NCBI GenBank assembly: GCA_040901795.1
Contig: JBBDYH010000148.1
Coordinates: forward strand, 1 to 64,000
Origin: JBBDYH01 sp040901795
GTDB lineage: Bacteria; Planctomycetota; Planctomycetia; Pirellulales; JALHPA01
Length of the DNA stretch: 64,000 nt
Direction of reading: 5' to 3'
In this document: positions 1 to 7,451 of the stretch, piece after piece
Position numbering within the stretch: position 1 is the first letter of the stretch
Layout of the letters: each line of letters begins with the position of its first letter
Translations under genes and position numbers: made by a program
The notes under the pieces: model-generated
What the model was told of the DNA's origin: nothing
The model's input: only the letters and a program-made list of their open reading frames with translations
Databases searched by the model: none

Positions 1-670
1 CACGCTCAAAATTCGCCTGCCAGGCTGGCGTCCAAAGAAAGCGCGGAGTCGCCTGCGCCACAGTCACCGGTGGAGATTTCGGGATTTGTTTGCTCAAACT
101 GTCGTCCGCGGCGAGTGATTGATCTAGACTAAACCTGTCGATCCCGGCTGCAGATGGCGGTTTAGCAGCCGCTTCTTCAAATTCCGGCACAAAGCCAGTC
201 GACTCTTCGCCGGCGGCCGTGGCAGTCAGATGCCAACGCGGTTCGAGCACTTCGAATCGAATTAATCGCGCAGTATACGAACGGCTGTAGTGTTGGCGCA
301 TTGGAATACCCGTAGTATGTACCGCGGTGCGAAACCACTGCCTGCGAAGTCGTATGTGAGCGCCACGCGATCTCATCAAGGGGGTCAATTCATTGTTGCG
401 TCAGACTCCGGCGCAGGAATGGGCCGTAATTCCTGCCAATTAGAGTACGCAGCAAGCATCCTGACGAGTACGGGCGGCGCGCGGCAAGTAAGAGAGCGGC
501 AATCTCCGTTGGTGACCTGACAATCCCTAAAACGCCGGACGATGGACGTGAACGGCCACAAGTGTAGCCAATAATCTCCACACTGGGGAGACCTTTTGCA
601 GTCGATTGAATGGCATGGTTATCAAGGTGACTTGCCGCTGATTTGGACCAACCCGTTTATCGGAGATTCC
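1..670. other. No supported gene; decayed left edge
   Basis: No open frame here has a convincing protein. The frames present are short, overlap on both strands and lack recognisable motifs. A short in-frame stretch just before 671, starting after a stop near 574, reads into the ATG of the broken wecB copy. It could be the tail of another lost gene joined to that fragment. Confidence 0.5.
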
Positions 671-915
671 ATGTCCATCGCCTGCATCGCCGGAGCTCGT
701 CCCAACTACATGAAAGTTGCGCCCCTGGTCCGCCGTCGCGGCTGCTGACCTGCAGCCGCACATCATCTATACCGGCCAGCACTCCGACGAAAAAAATGGG
801 CCAGTCGTTCTTCGACGATCTGGAAATTCCCCGGCCGCAGGCGAACCTAGAAGTCGGCTCCGTCTCGCACATGGTCCAGATCGCCGAAGCGATGAAGCGG
901 ATGCAGCAAACCTGA
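671..915 (+). pseudogene. Broken 5' copy of wecB
   Basis: This stretch repeats the first roughly 80 codons of the intact wecB at 6198. It starts MSIACIAGARPNYMK and, after corrections, continues through the FFDDLEIPRPQANLEVGS segment. At least two frame breaks are visible. One lies in the region after LVR (about 742). The other is an extra A in the run after GACG (seven A at 790-796, six in the intact gene). The similarity stops near 912 and a stop codon follows, so the sugar-binding and C-terminal parts are absent. It cannot make an active epimerase. Its presence upstream of the phage-like module, with the full gene downstream, suggests a partial duplication around an insertion. Confidence 0.85.
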
Positions 916-1212
916 TGCACCAACTTAAAGCATCCAGACCCGGTAAGCTGAGCCTCAACGAATTGCTCGCCGACGAGCCGGACTCAGTGCGAGGATGTCG
1001 AATCGTTGGTTCGTTCGGCCACGGTGACGATGGCCGTCCTAATTCTGACGAGGGCCGGAATCTTTCTCTCGCGCCTCGCACGGTGTGGCGTAGTTGTTTC
1101 GCACGACCGCCCCGGAAGGCGGTCCTGACCTGAAACGACTCCCGTGATCGCTTGTGCTCGAACCGCCTCCTGGAGATTGCGGTGCCTTGCTTGGCACGCG
1201 CGCTGTTTGTCC
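916..1212. other. No gene seen; short palindrome inside
   Basis: No convincing coding frame lies between the wecB fragment and the next broken gene. Positions 1105-1124 form a hairpin with arms GACCGCC and GGCGGTC. There is no T run beside it, so calling it a terminator would be weak. Confidence 0.35.
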
Positions 1213-1910
1213 ATGGTGCCTGCCATCCGCCGCCACGCGCCAGTGGCGTTCCGCGATTACGACGAAGAAACCAAAAATGACACAATCGTCGAGGCGGTCG
1301 CCACGTGCTGGTGGCCTACGTAGCGCTCTATGAGCAGCGGCCGCGATGCGCTGGTCTATCTGCGGGCCTTGGCCCGGTATGTCGCGGGCTAGTTCCGCCC
1401 CGGTCGGCGCGTCGGCAGCCGGACCAACCGGCGCGACGCGCTGGTGAAGTCCGCCCACCAACAACACGGTTTCAAGGTAGTGCGACTCTTGGAGTCGTTC
1501 CGCCTCGGCAACGAATGGATCGAGACTACGATCGAGGACAGCCAGTCGTCCGCGCCGAACCAGGCCGTGTTCCGCTGCGATTTTCCGAGATGGCTCGCCA
1601 CGCATGACGCGCGAAAGCGGCGGATTGCCGAAGCGCTTGCCGGGGCACTCCACCGCGGATTAGCCGGCCCTTTGGCGTCTCGGCTGGGCGCATCAGCCAG
1701 TTGCCAGTCGAACTCCATGACTCCTGGCGGAGGTTCCAAGGCGAACTGCCCCGGCGCGCCGAGCGCCTGGGCAGACGAACGAAAGGCCACCCCGAGCGGC
1801 ATACTCTGCGCCCGTCACTCGCGCAACTCGTCCGCCTTTCACACTGCATGCCCAACGCTGATACCATGGCTGGCGCGAATCCCCGTCTGGGAATCCGAGC
1901 GGGCATCTAA
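1213..1910 (+). pseudogene. Broken HTH/sigma-like planctomycete protein
   Basis: Pieces of one protein can be followed through shifting frames. The order is an N-terminal part (IRRHAPVAFRDYDEETK, frame of 1213), then LVAYVALYEQ (frame of 1305), then a middle part ending ARKRRIAEALAG (frame of 1444), then a C-terminal part with FGVSAGRISQLPVELHDSW (frame of 1701). The last two parts resemble the helix-turn-helix end of a sigma-region-4-like protein: a short helix, a turn with GVSAGRISQL, then RELHDSW-type residues. I infer a conserved planctomycete protein of unknown function that probably bound DNA. At least three frame changes mean it is not functional as written. Its place beside the terminase module suggests it belonged to the same accessory element. 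Confidence 0.6.
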
Positions 1911-2116
1911 CGCGTCGCTTCACTCCAATGCCCAATCCGCCGGCTTGTCGAGCTGCGATCCTCTTCGCAGTTGGCTGGCGCGGCGGTAAACCAGCGGTGC
2001 AGGCTTTCTCCCCGGCTTTCTCCCCTTTTAGCTATCGGCGGACGGCAAATGTCCGGCACGGAGCGATGCTCGTATCCCAGCGAGCAATCTCAAGTAACCC
2101 GCAGACCATCCAGGCC

Positions 2117-2145
2117 TTGTCAAAAAGCCGCTTATCGGCTTAGAT
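2117..2145 (+). promoter_or_regulatory. Promoter for the MerR-like gene
   Basis: A possible -35 box TTGTCA (2117-2122) lies 17 bases before a weaker -10 box TTAGAT (2140-2145). The gene starts at 2152, so the transcript would have almost no leader. The spacer contains the dyad described at 2124-2142. Confidence 0.45.
2124..2142. promoter_or_regulatory. Operator-like dyad, copy 1
   Basis: AAAGCC, seven bases, then GGCTTA, sitting inside the promoter spacer. It matches the arms and spacing of two further copies at 2681-2699 and 2713-2731, with one mismatch in the last base. This suggests a regulator of the module binds here, perhaps the product of the next gene on its own promoter. Confidence 0.55.
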
Positions 2146-2151
2146 AGCGCT

Positions 2152-2670
2152 ATGGGCGCTCCGAAAACCATCCAGCTCGGCGAGATCTGCAGACGCCTGG
2201 ATGTCCGAGAACGTGACGCGCGCTACGTTCTGGAGCAAGGTCACGTCCCGCGGGGCGTCGACGAGGCGCCGGCCAGCGGCAACTATCGTCAGTTTGGTCC
2301 CGGGCCGGCCTTTTGGCTGGGTATGGTGCTCAAGCTCAAAGCGGCCGGCGTTCAAGGTCCGCTGGCCGTGGAGGTTGCCGATTATGCGGACCAAGCCTTG
2401 CGGGGGATCACTCAGAATTTGAGTTGGGACTGGGCCTTCTCGCCGGCACAGGGTAAGTTTGACACCGAGCATCGTTACTTCCTGGATGTCGGGGACCGGC
2501 AATTCGTGCGCGTCGTCACCGACGCCGGTCCCAGCAGTGGCGGCCGGCTTGAGGAGTTCGATTGGCATCCGATCGAGAAGCTGCGAAAGCCGGCAGAGTC
2601 GTGCCGCCCCTGGGTCGTCATGCGGCTGGATCTGACAAAAATCGCCGAACAGCTCGCGGATGCCTTCTGA
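2152..2670 (+). CDS. MerR-like helix-turn-helix regulator
   Basis: A 172-residue protein with an N-terminal segment (about residues 8-35, LGEICRRLDVRERDARYVLE) that fits a MerR-type winged helix-turn-helix. The rest (about 45-172) is not a recognisable effector domain and has no cysteine cluster for metals. It is the first gene of the terminase module, about 78 bases before the zinc-ribbon gene. The AAAGCC-N7-GGCTTT dyads in its own promoter and in the next promoter make it the natural candidate for their binding protein; that is inference. Total dyad length of 19 bp is similar to sites of MerR-family proteins. It could also be an excisionase-like or phage regulatory protein. Confidence 0.6.
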   Translation: MGAPKTIQLGEICRRLDVRERDARYVLEQGHVPRGVDEAPASGNYRQFGPGPAFWLGMVLKLKAAGVQGPLAVEVADYADQALRGITQNLSWDWAFSPAQGKFDTEHRYFLDVGDRQFVRVVTDAGPSSGGRLEEFDWHPIEKLRKPAESCRPWVVMRLDLTKIAEQLADAF

Positions 2671-2675
2671 ATCGC

Positions 2676-2704
2676 TTGACAAAGCCTAGGTTGGGCTTTA
2701 TGAT
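2676..2704 (+). promoter_or_regulatory. Strong sigma70-type promoter of terminase operon
   Basis: TTGACA (2676-2681), exactly 17 bases, then TATGAT (2699-2704). This is close to the consensus of housekeeping sigma factors and is among the best promoters in the window. It lies just after the MerR-like gene and reads into the zinc-ribbon gene at 2749. Confidence 0.7.
2681..2699. promoter_or_regulatory. Operator-like dyad, copy 2
   Basis: A perfect dyad AAAGCC-N7-GGCTTT that fills the spacer between the -35 and -10 boxes and touches both. A protein bound here would compete with or distort RNA polymerase, as MerR-family regulators do, although the spacer here is a normal 17 bases. Confidence 0.65.
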
Positions 2705-2712
2705 GTGTTCTG

Positions 2713-2731
2713 AAAGCCGAGTTCAGGCTTT
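2713..2731. promoter_or_regulatory. Operator-like dyad, copy 3
   Basis: A third perfect AAAGCC-N7-GGCTTT, centred 32 bases downstream of copy 2 (about three helical turns) and before the ribosome binding site. Paired sites at this spacing are typical of cooperative repression. Confidence 0.65.
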
Positions 2732-2748
2732 TAGGGCGAGGTGCATGG

Positions 2749-3771
2749 ATGTTCGAAATCTCCCTGGGCGTATCGTCAGCTATCTCGGCCAGCTCGCTTG
2801 ACGGGCCAGAGTCATCGCCTAGCGATCTGCTGGGCGGGCCTGCTGTGCTACAGGAGTTCCATGTGCAGGAGCTCTTGGCCGCCTTTTTCGCGGAGTACGA
2901 CCCGGTCGGACCGACAGAAACCGCGCTGGTGCGGGACCTGGCTCGTCAGGCCGCGGCCATGGAGATTTGGGGGCAAAGTGCCGGGGCCTCCTTCCGCCAG
3001 GCCGTAGCCGGCATCTCAGCTCTGCTAGTGGGTGCACAAGCGTATGCTGGGAACCTGGATGCAATGCTGGCTTCCGCTGCCGCCAGTGAGTCCACCGAAC
3101 GCTCGTCGCGCCATCATCTCGGTCACTCGCGGGCCTTCTATCGCGCGCTCCAGAAGCTGCGCGAGCTGCAGGCATGGCGTAAATCCCTGGGGTCTGCATC
3201 GCACTTCGAACCGCCTGAGTCGTTTGAAACCGAAGCCGCCTGCGAAGCGTACCTCGCGGCGCGTTTCAGCGCCGGCCATCAGCGATGTCCGCGTTGTGGT
3301 GGAGCCAGCGGCTATTTCTTGCCGAAGCGCCGCGTCTGGGAGTGTGGCGGATGCAAGTCGCAAGTCGGCCTACGCGCCGGCACCGTGATGGCCGGGTCAC
3401 GGCTGTCGCTGATGGTGTGGTTCGAGGCAATTCGTTGGCTGCTCTGGGCCCCTACCATTAGCGCCTCAGAGCTCGGCCACAAGCTTGGCATTCAGCGGCT
3501 AACGACGGTCCGCAAAATGGCCGCCAAGATCCGCGCTGCGATGGCCGACGACCAGGCAACCGAAATGCTCGCGGGCCTTGACGAGCACTTCCGCCAGCGG
3601 GCACTCGCACCTGAGTCAGGCGCGCCGCTTCACAAATATCCTCGTGCGAGCGACGACGTTCAGAACACCGGCCCGTTCATCGCGCAACCCAAGCCGTCCC
3701 AAGCGCTAACCGATCGTCGAACACGCGAAGGGGTGTGCCACGCCGCCCCTGAGCGAAGTGTTGTTTCCTGA
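2749..3771 (+). CDS. IS1595-type zinc-ribbon/HTH protein of phage-like module
   Basis: A 340-residue protein. Residues 180-202 form a zinc ribbon (CPRC ... CGGC). A segment like the N-terminus of IS1595-family transposases follows: GLRAGTVMAGSRL, an aromatic WFEAIRWLLW stretch, then a likely HTH near residues 238-265 (SASELGHKLGIQ). The DDE catalytic domain of those transposases is absent, so it is unlikely to transpose by itself. The first 110 residues are of unknown function. A GGGCGAGG ribosome site precedes the start. It sits between the MerR-like gene and the small protein/terminase pair, so a DNA-binding role in packaging or regulation is possible. Known family: zinc ribbon only; function is inference. 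Confidence 0.6.
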   Translation: MFEISLGVSSAISASSLDGPESSPSDLLGGPAVLQEFHVQELLAAFFAEYDPVGPTETALVRDLARQAAAMEIWGQSAGASFRQAVAGISALLVGAQAYAGNLDAMLASAAASESTERSSRHHLGHSRAFYRALQKLRELQAWRKSLGSASHFEPPESFETEAACEAYLAARFSAGHQRCPRCGGASGYFLPKRRVWECGGCKSQVGLRAGTVMAGSRLSLMVWFEAIRWLLWAPTISASELGHKLGIQRLTTVRKMAAKIRAAMADDQATEMLAGLDEHFRQRALAPESGAPLHKYPRASDDVQNTGPFIAQPKPSQALTDRRTREGVCHAAPERSVVS

Positions 3772-3801
3772 ATAGCGTGTCTGCGCTTCATGGAGGAAGC
3801 C

Positions 3802-4212
3802 ATGTCCGAGCTCTCAATTCCCAAGCCGCCCGACGACGCGAGCGCCAAGGGGTCAAATGACGCGTCGTCGCGCGGGCGATCGAAATCGCGGCGTCGCGGA
3901 CCACAAGCATCGGCGGCCCCGCCGATCCCGACGGCCGAGGAGTGCCTGCAAAAGCTGGCCCATCTGCCGAGCCTCGTGGCGCTCGGCGTGCTCACGCCCG
4001 CGCAGTCCAACTCAATGGCCGCAGCGTTTCGTGAGATTCTCCGCCATCACCAGCGCGCCGAGTCCGGAACGGCCAATAGCGGCGTGGCCAACCTGGATGT
4101 ACTGGCCATCGCCGCCCGCGACCCGAACCTGATCAACATGCTGGCCCCGATGCTTTCGAAGCAGCAGCTCGATCTACTAATGGAGCGCCAAGAGGACCGC
4201 AGCGATGACTAA
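3802..4212 (+). CDS. Small protein before terminase; possible small terminase subunit
   Basis: I prefer the ATG at 3802 because GGAGG lies five bases upstream (3792-3796); an ATG at 3790 would place that site inside the gene. The product is about 136 residues with a basic, disordered N-terminus (SRGRSKSRRRG near residue 30) and a helical C-terminal half. It overlaps the terminase gene by eight bases, which implies coupled translation. Position and size fit a small terminase subunit, but no clear HTH motif can be seen and this identity is only a guess from context. Confidence 0.5.
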   Translation: MSELSIPKPPDDASAKGSNDASSRGRSKSRRRGPQASAAPPIPTAEECLQKLAHLPSLVALGVLTPAQSNSMAAAFREILRHHQRAESGTANSGVANLDVLAIAARDPNLINMLAPMLSKQQLDLLMERQEDRSDD

Positions 4213-5722
4213 ACAGGAATTCTGCGAGCGCTTCGTGGTTCTCAACCGGGAGCGGATCTCGTTCGCGGGGCGCCCTTACTTGCCGCCGCTCTACGACTGC
4301 AGCCAGCGGAACCTGGTATTGCGCTGCTCACGGCGAACCGAGAAGTCCACCTTTCTCGCCAACACGATTCTGTACACGGCCTGCAAGGAGCCGGGTGCGA
4401 AAATCATCTTTGTGTCGCCGCGGCATGACCAGTCGATGGTTTTCAGCACGTCTCGTTTGCTGCCAATGATCGAGAACAGCCCCGTCATCCGCCGCGTGCT
4501 CTTAGGTCGACGCGGGCGTCGCCCGAACGTCACGCGAATGCAGTTTGACAACGGCTCGGCCGTCTTCGTTCGCGCTGCCTTCCAATCGGCGGACGCCGTT
4601 CGCGGTCTGAGCGGCGACTTGCTGCTGATCGACGAATTTCAGGACGTTGCCGAAGGCGACCTGCCGGTGCTCCAAGAAACACTGTCGCATGCCAAAAACG
4701 GCCGCACCATTCTCACCGGTACGCCCAAGCTCATCGACAACCATCTGGAGGCCATGTTCCGGCAATCGACCGCCAATGAGTGGACGATTACTTGCGGCAA
4801 CTGCGGCCGAGCGGTCATCCTGGACGAGCGCAGCTTGGGGCCGCGGGGCGTCATTTGTCCGAGCTGTAGCGGTGATCTCGATCCCACCCTGGGTCGCTGG
4901 GTCCCCAAGAACCCCCAGGCCACCTGGGGCGAGGGTTTCTGGATCTGCCACCCGATGGTGCCCTGGCTCAATTACGACGAAATCCTCGAGCGGCAGCGAA
5001 CCTACGACCTTCCCAAGTTCAAGAACGAAGTGCTCGGTCTCTCCACGACGACCGGCGAGCACGTCGTCACGCGTGAGGAATTGGAAGCCTGCTGCACCGA
5101 ATCTCCAATGACGCGCGAGATCCTGCAGCGTGCAAACGGCGCTCGACTGATGGCCGGGATCGATTGGGGTGGCGGGGGCACCTCTCGCACGGTCCTGGTG
5201 ATCGGCCACATGCGGACTGATTACACCTTCCAGATCGGCTGGTTCGAGCGGTTTGCTGCTACCGAAGACCCCAATCATGTGCTCGACTCGATTGCCCGCC
5301 GCTGCAACGAGTTTGGCGTCTTTTGTTTGGCGGCTGACGGCGGCGGCAACGGGTATACGCTGAACCGCCTGCTGCGCGAGCGCGTCCCCGACGCACTTGG
5401 GCTGTACGGTATCCTCTACTCGGCCGTGGACCACGAACCGTATGCGGACGGGATGTTGACGAAATGGACGGTGAACCGCTCGGGTTCCATCGGAGCGCTC
5501 TTCTCGCGCGTGAAAAAGAAAATAATCTTGTTCCCCCGCAAGTCCGACTGCAACAGCTACTTGGACGAATTCGCCTGTGAGGTCGCCGAATACGATGACC
5601 ACAATCGGACCATAAAATACACCCATCCCGATTTCCAGCCTGACGACGCGCTGCACGCGACGAACTACGCGCTGCTGATCGCCCTTCGAGGATTCAACCA
5701 ATCCCAGCTACGCGGTTATTGA
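4205..5722 (+). CDS. terL: Phage terminase large subunit
   Basis: A 505-residue packaging motor that pumps DNA into phage heads. The ATPase half has a P-loop-like segment SRRTEKST (residues 42-49), a Walker B LLLIDE (139-144) and a coupling motif TGTP (171-174). A zinc ribbon is inserted (CGNC 197-200, CPSC 218-221). The nuclease half begins near AGIDWGGGG (Asp320), with DDALHATNYALL near the end. The P-loop is unusual: the glycine normally before Lys is Glu and the first glycine is Ser. No portal, capsid or tail genes follow. The gene is full length and intact, so this is either a phage remnant or a small element that keeps terL. It overlaps the upstream gene and shares its promoter. Confidence 0.9.
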   Translation: MTKQEFCERFVVLNRERISFAGRPYLPPLYDCSQRNLVLRCSRRTEKSTFLANTILYTACKEPGAKIIFVSPRHDQSMVFSTSRLLPMIENSPVIRRVLLGRRGRRPNVTRMQFDNGSAVFVRAAFQSADAVRGLSGDLLLIDEFQDVAEGDLPVLQETLSHAKNGRTILTGTPKLIDNHLEAMFRQSTANEWTITCGNCGRAVILDERSLGPRGVICPSCSGDLDPTLGRWVPKNPQATWGEGFWICHPMVPWLNYDEILERQRTYDLPKFKNEVLGLSTTTGEHVVTREELEACCTESPMTREILQRANGARLMAGIDWGGGGTSRTVLVIGHMRTDYTFQIGWFERFAATEDPNHVLDSIARRCNEFGVFCLAADGGGNGYTLNRLLRERVPDALGLYGILYSAVDHEPYADGMLTKWTVNRSGSIGALFSRVKKKIILFPRKSDCNSYLDEFACEVAEYDDHNRTIKYTHPDFQPDDALHATNYALLIALRGFNQSQLRGY

Positions 5723-5730
5723 TCGCGCCG

Positions 5731-5761
5731 TTAAAGTGGAGCGCAATTAAAGTGGAGCGCA
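5731..5761. repeat. Tandem 15-base repeat after terL
   Basis: TTAAAGTGGAGCGCA occurs twice (5731-5745 and 5747-5761) with one base between. It lies nine bases after the terL stop codon, where the phage-like module ends. Confidence 0.8.
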
Positions 5762-5765
5762 GCGT

Positions 5766-6096
5766 TCAATCGGGCGTACGGGCGCGTTGTGTCCCTTCCG
5801 CGGCAATACATTGCTTCTCTGAGTTTGGAATACATCGTCCCGACGATTCCTCGTCCGCTTGCCGATCTGCGGCAAGGTTGTGTCCAACCGCGTGGATCCG
5901 CCAATCCTGGTCCGAGCCGTCGAAGAACAGATCAACCGAAAGGTCGTTGCGTACGGTCGAGGCGGCCGACACCGCCGTGGCGGGCGACAGGGTGATCGTC
6001 CGCTCAGCCGTCGACACGGCCTTCCCATCTGTGCCAGGAGGCACGCCAACCAGCCGCATCACCTTCAGTGCCGCACTAGGACGTTCAACCGGATTC
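5766..6096 (-). pseudogene. Minus-strand remnant between terL and wecB
   Basis: The 475-base gap from 5723 to 6197 has no complete gene. On the minus strand an open frame reads through VMRLVGVPPGTDGK, TITLSPATAV and DLFFDGSDQDW, which has the composition of a real extracellular or virion protein. It then drifts into unlikely sequence and no good start or ribosome site is present. I treat it as a decayed fragment of unknown identity. The last 100 bases before wecB hold nothing else recognisable. Confidence 0.25.
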
Positions 6097-6197
6097 TATT
6101 ACCATTGGTCTAGCGACGTGCCGCGAAGCTTGAACGTCGGCTGGAAGCCCTGCCCGTATCGACTCTTTTCGACGACGCAAGACTGAAGACCACCTCC

Positions 6198-7286
6198 ATG
6201 TCCATTGCCTGCATCGCCGGAGCTCGTCCCAACTTCATGAAAATCGCGCCCTTGGTCCGCGCCTTCGCCGCTGGCGGCCTCGCGCCGTACATCATCCATA
6301 CGGGCCAGCATTACGACGAAAAAATGAGCCAGTCGTTCTTCGACGATCTGGAAATCCCCCGCCCGCAGGCGAACCTCGAAGTCGGCTCCGGCTCGCACGT
6401 GTTCCAGATCGCCGAGGTCATGAAGCGGCTGGAACAGGAGTTCCAAGCGCAACGACCGGCCGCCGTCGTGGTGGTCGGCGACGTGAACTCCACGCTGGCG
6501 GCGACGATCACCGCCGTGAAAATGGAGATCCCGGTGGCCCATGTCGAAGCCGGCTTGCGCAGCTTCGATCGCACCATGCCCGAGGAGATCAACCGCGTCT
6601 TGACCGACTCGATTTCGCACTGGCTCTTCACGTCGGAACCCTCGGGCGAAGTAAACCTCGGCCGCGAAGGCATTCCACGCGAGCGAATCCATTTCGTCGG
6701 CAACGTGATGATCGACACGCTGTTGACCCAACTGCCGCGGGCCCGCGCCGAAAAGCCCTATGAGGGTTTCGACGTCACGCCTCGCCACTATGCCGTGCTC
6801 ACGCTCCACCGTCCGGCCAACGTCGACGATCGAGATCGCCTTTCCGAAATCCTCCGCGCGGTCACGGTCATCAACCGCGATCTTCCCGTGTTGTTCGTGA
6901 TGCACCCTCGCACCCAAGCGCGCATAACCGACTTCGGTCTGGCCGAGGACCCCCAGTTCAACGGCTATCGAAGTCTCGAGCCCGTCGGCTATCGCACGAT
7001 GCTGGGCCTCAATGAAGCGGCGCGGCTCGTCATTACCGATTCCGGCGGCATCCAGGAGGAGACTACGGTGCTCGGCGTACCGTGCTTGACGATTCGCGAC
7101 AACACCGAGCGGCCGATTACCGTCCAAATCGGTAGCAACCGGCTGGTCAAGCACGACACCCAATCCATCCTGAAGGCGGCGGAAGAGGCCCTGAACGCTA
7201 AAGGCCGATCGTGGAGCACGCCGGAACTGTGGGATGGCCGCGCGTCGGAGCGCATCGCGGCAATCCTCTCACACGACCTCAGGTGA
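6198..7286 (+). CDS. wecB: UDP-N-acetylglucosamine 2-epimerase (non-hydrolysing)
   Basis: This cytoplasmic enzyme interconverts UDP-GlcNAc and UDP-ManNAc for surface polysaccharides. The 362-residue product matches the usual length. Visible family marks are GARPNFMK at the N-terminus, GDVNST, VEAGLRSFDRTMPEEINR near residue 120, HRPANVDD, HPRTQ, and the UDP-binding TDSGGIQEE with DNTERP in the C-terminal half. The following gene encodes a UDP-HexNAc dehydrogenase, which would oxidise its product. A truncated second copy of the 5' end lies at 671-915, on the far side of the terminase module. The start at 6198 is supported by alignment with that copy, which begins at the same codon. Confidence 0.95.
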   Translation: MSIACIAGARPNFMKIAPLVRAFAAGGLAPYIIHTGQHYDEKMSQSFFDDLEIPRPQANLEVGSGSHVFQIAEVMKRLEQEFQAQRPAAVVVVGDVNSTLAATITAVKMEIPVAHVEAGLRSFDRTMPEEINRVLTDSISHWLFTSEPSGEVNLGREGIPRERIHFVGNVMIDTLLTQLPRARAEKPYEGFDVTPRHYAVLTLHRPANVDDRDRLSEILRAVTVINRDLPVLFVMHPRTQARITDFGLAEDPQFNGYRSLEPVGYRTMLGLNEAARLVITDSGGIQEETTVLGVPCLTIRDNTERPITVQIGSNRLVKHDTQSILKAAEEALNAKGRSWSTPELWDGRASERIAAILSHDLR

Positions 7287-7378
7287 CAGGCATTAGCCAA
7301 CCCGGATCTCTGCCAGCTCCCCCGCGTTGACAGAGAGACTTCTCCGGGCGCTGGCGGCGATTTCGCGCCGGAACCTCC

Positions 7379-7407
7379 CGGCGCGGCTGCGGATCGTATA
7401 GTATAAT
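7379..7407 (+). promoter_or_regulatory. Possible promoter of the UDP-sugar dehydrogenase gene
   Basis: A perfect TATAAT lies at 7402-7407, 45 bases before the start codon. The matching -35 region (about 7379-7384) is GC-rich and poor, so the call rests on the -10 box. The 165-base gap after wecB supports separate transcription. Confidence 0.4.
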
Positions 7408-7451
7408 CGCGGTTTGTTTTCTGGTTTTAGATAGCTCCGTGAAAGAACTCC

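Noticed and set aside
1105..1124. Hairpin as a terminator
   Set aside because: No T run follows on either strand, so only a palindrome can be claimed.
1039..1653. 204-codon minus-strand frame
   Set aside because: It is antisense to the broken HTH gene and has no motif.
2749..3771. Complete IS1595 transposase
   Set aside because: The zinc ribbon and HTH are present but the DDE domain and terminal inverted repeats are missing.
4502..5701. Long 399-codon minus-strand frame
   Set aside because: It overlaps terL wholly, has low-complexity antisense composition and no motif. It is the shadow of a GC-rich gene on the other strand.
6099..7163. 354-codon minus-strand frame over wecB
   Set aside because: Antisense shadow of wecB; no start signal and no recognisable family.
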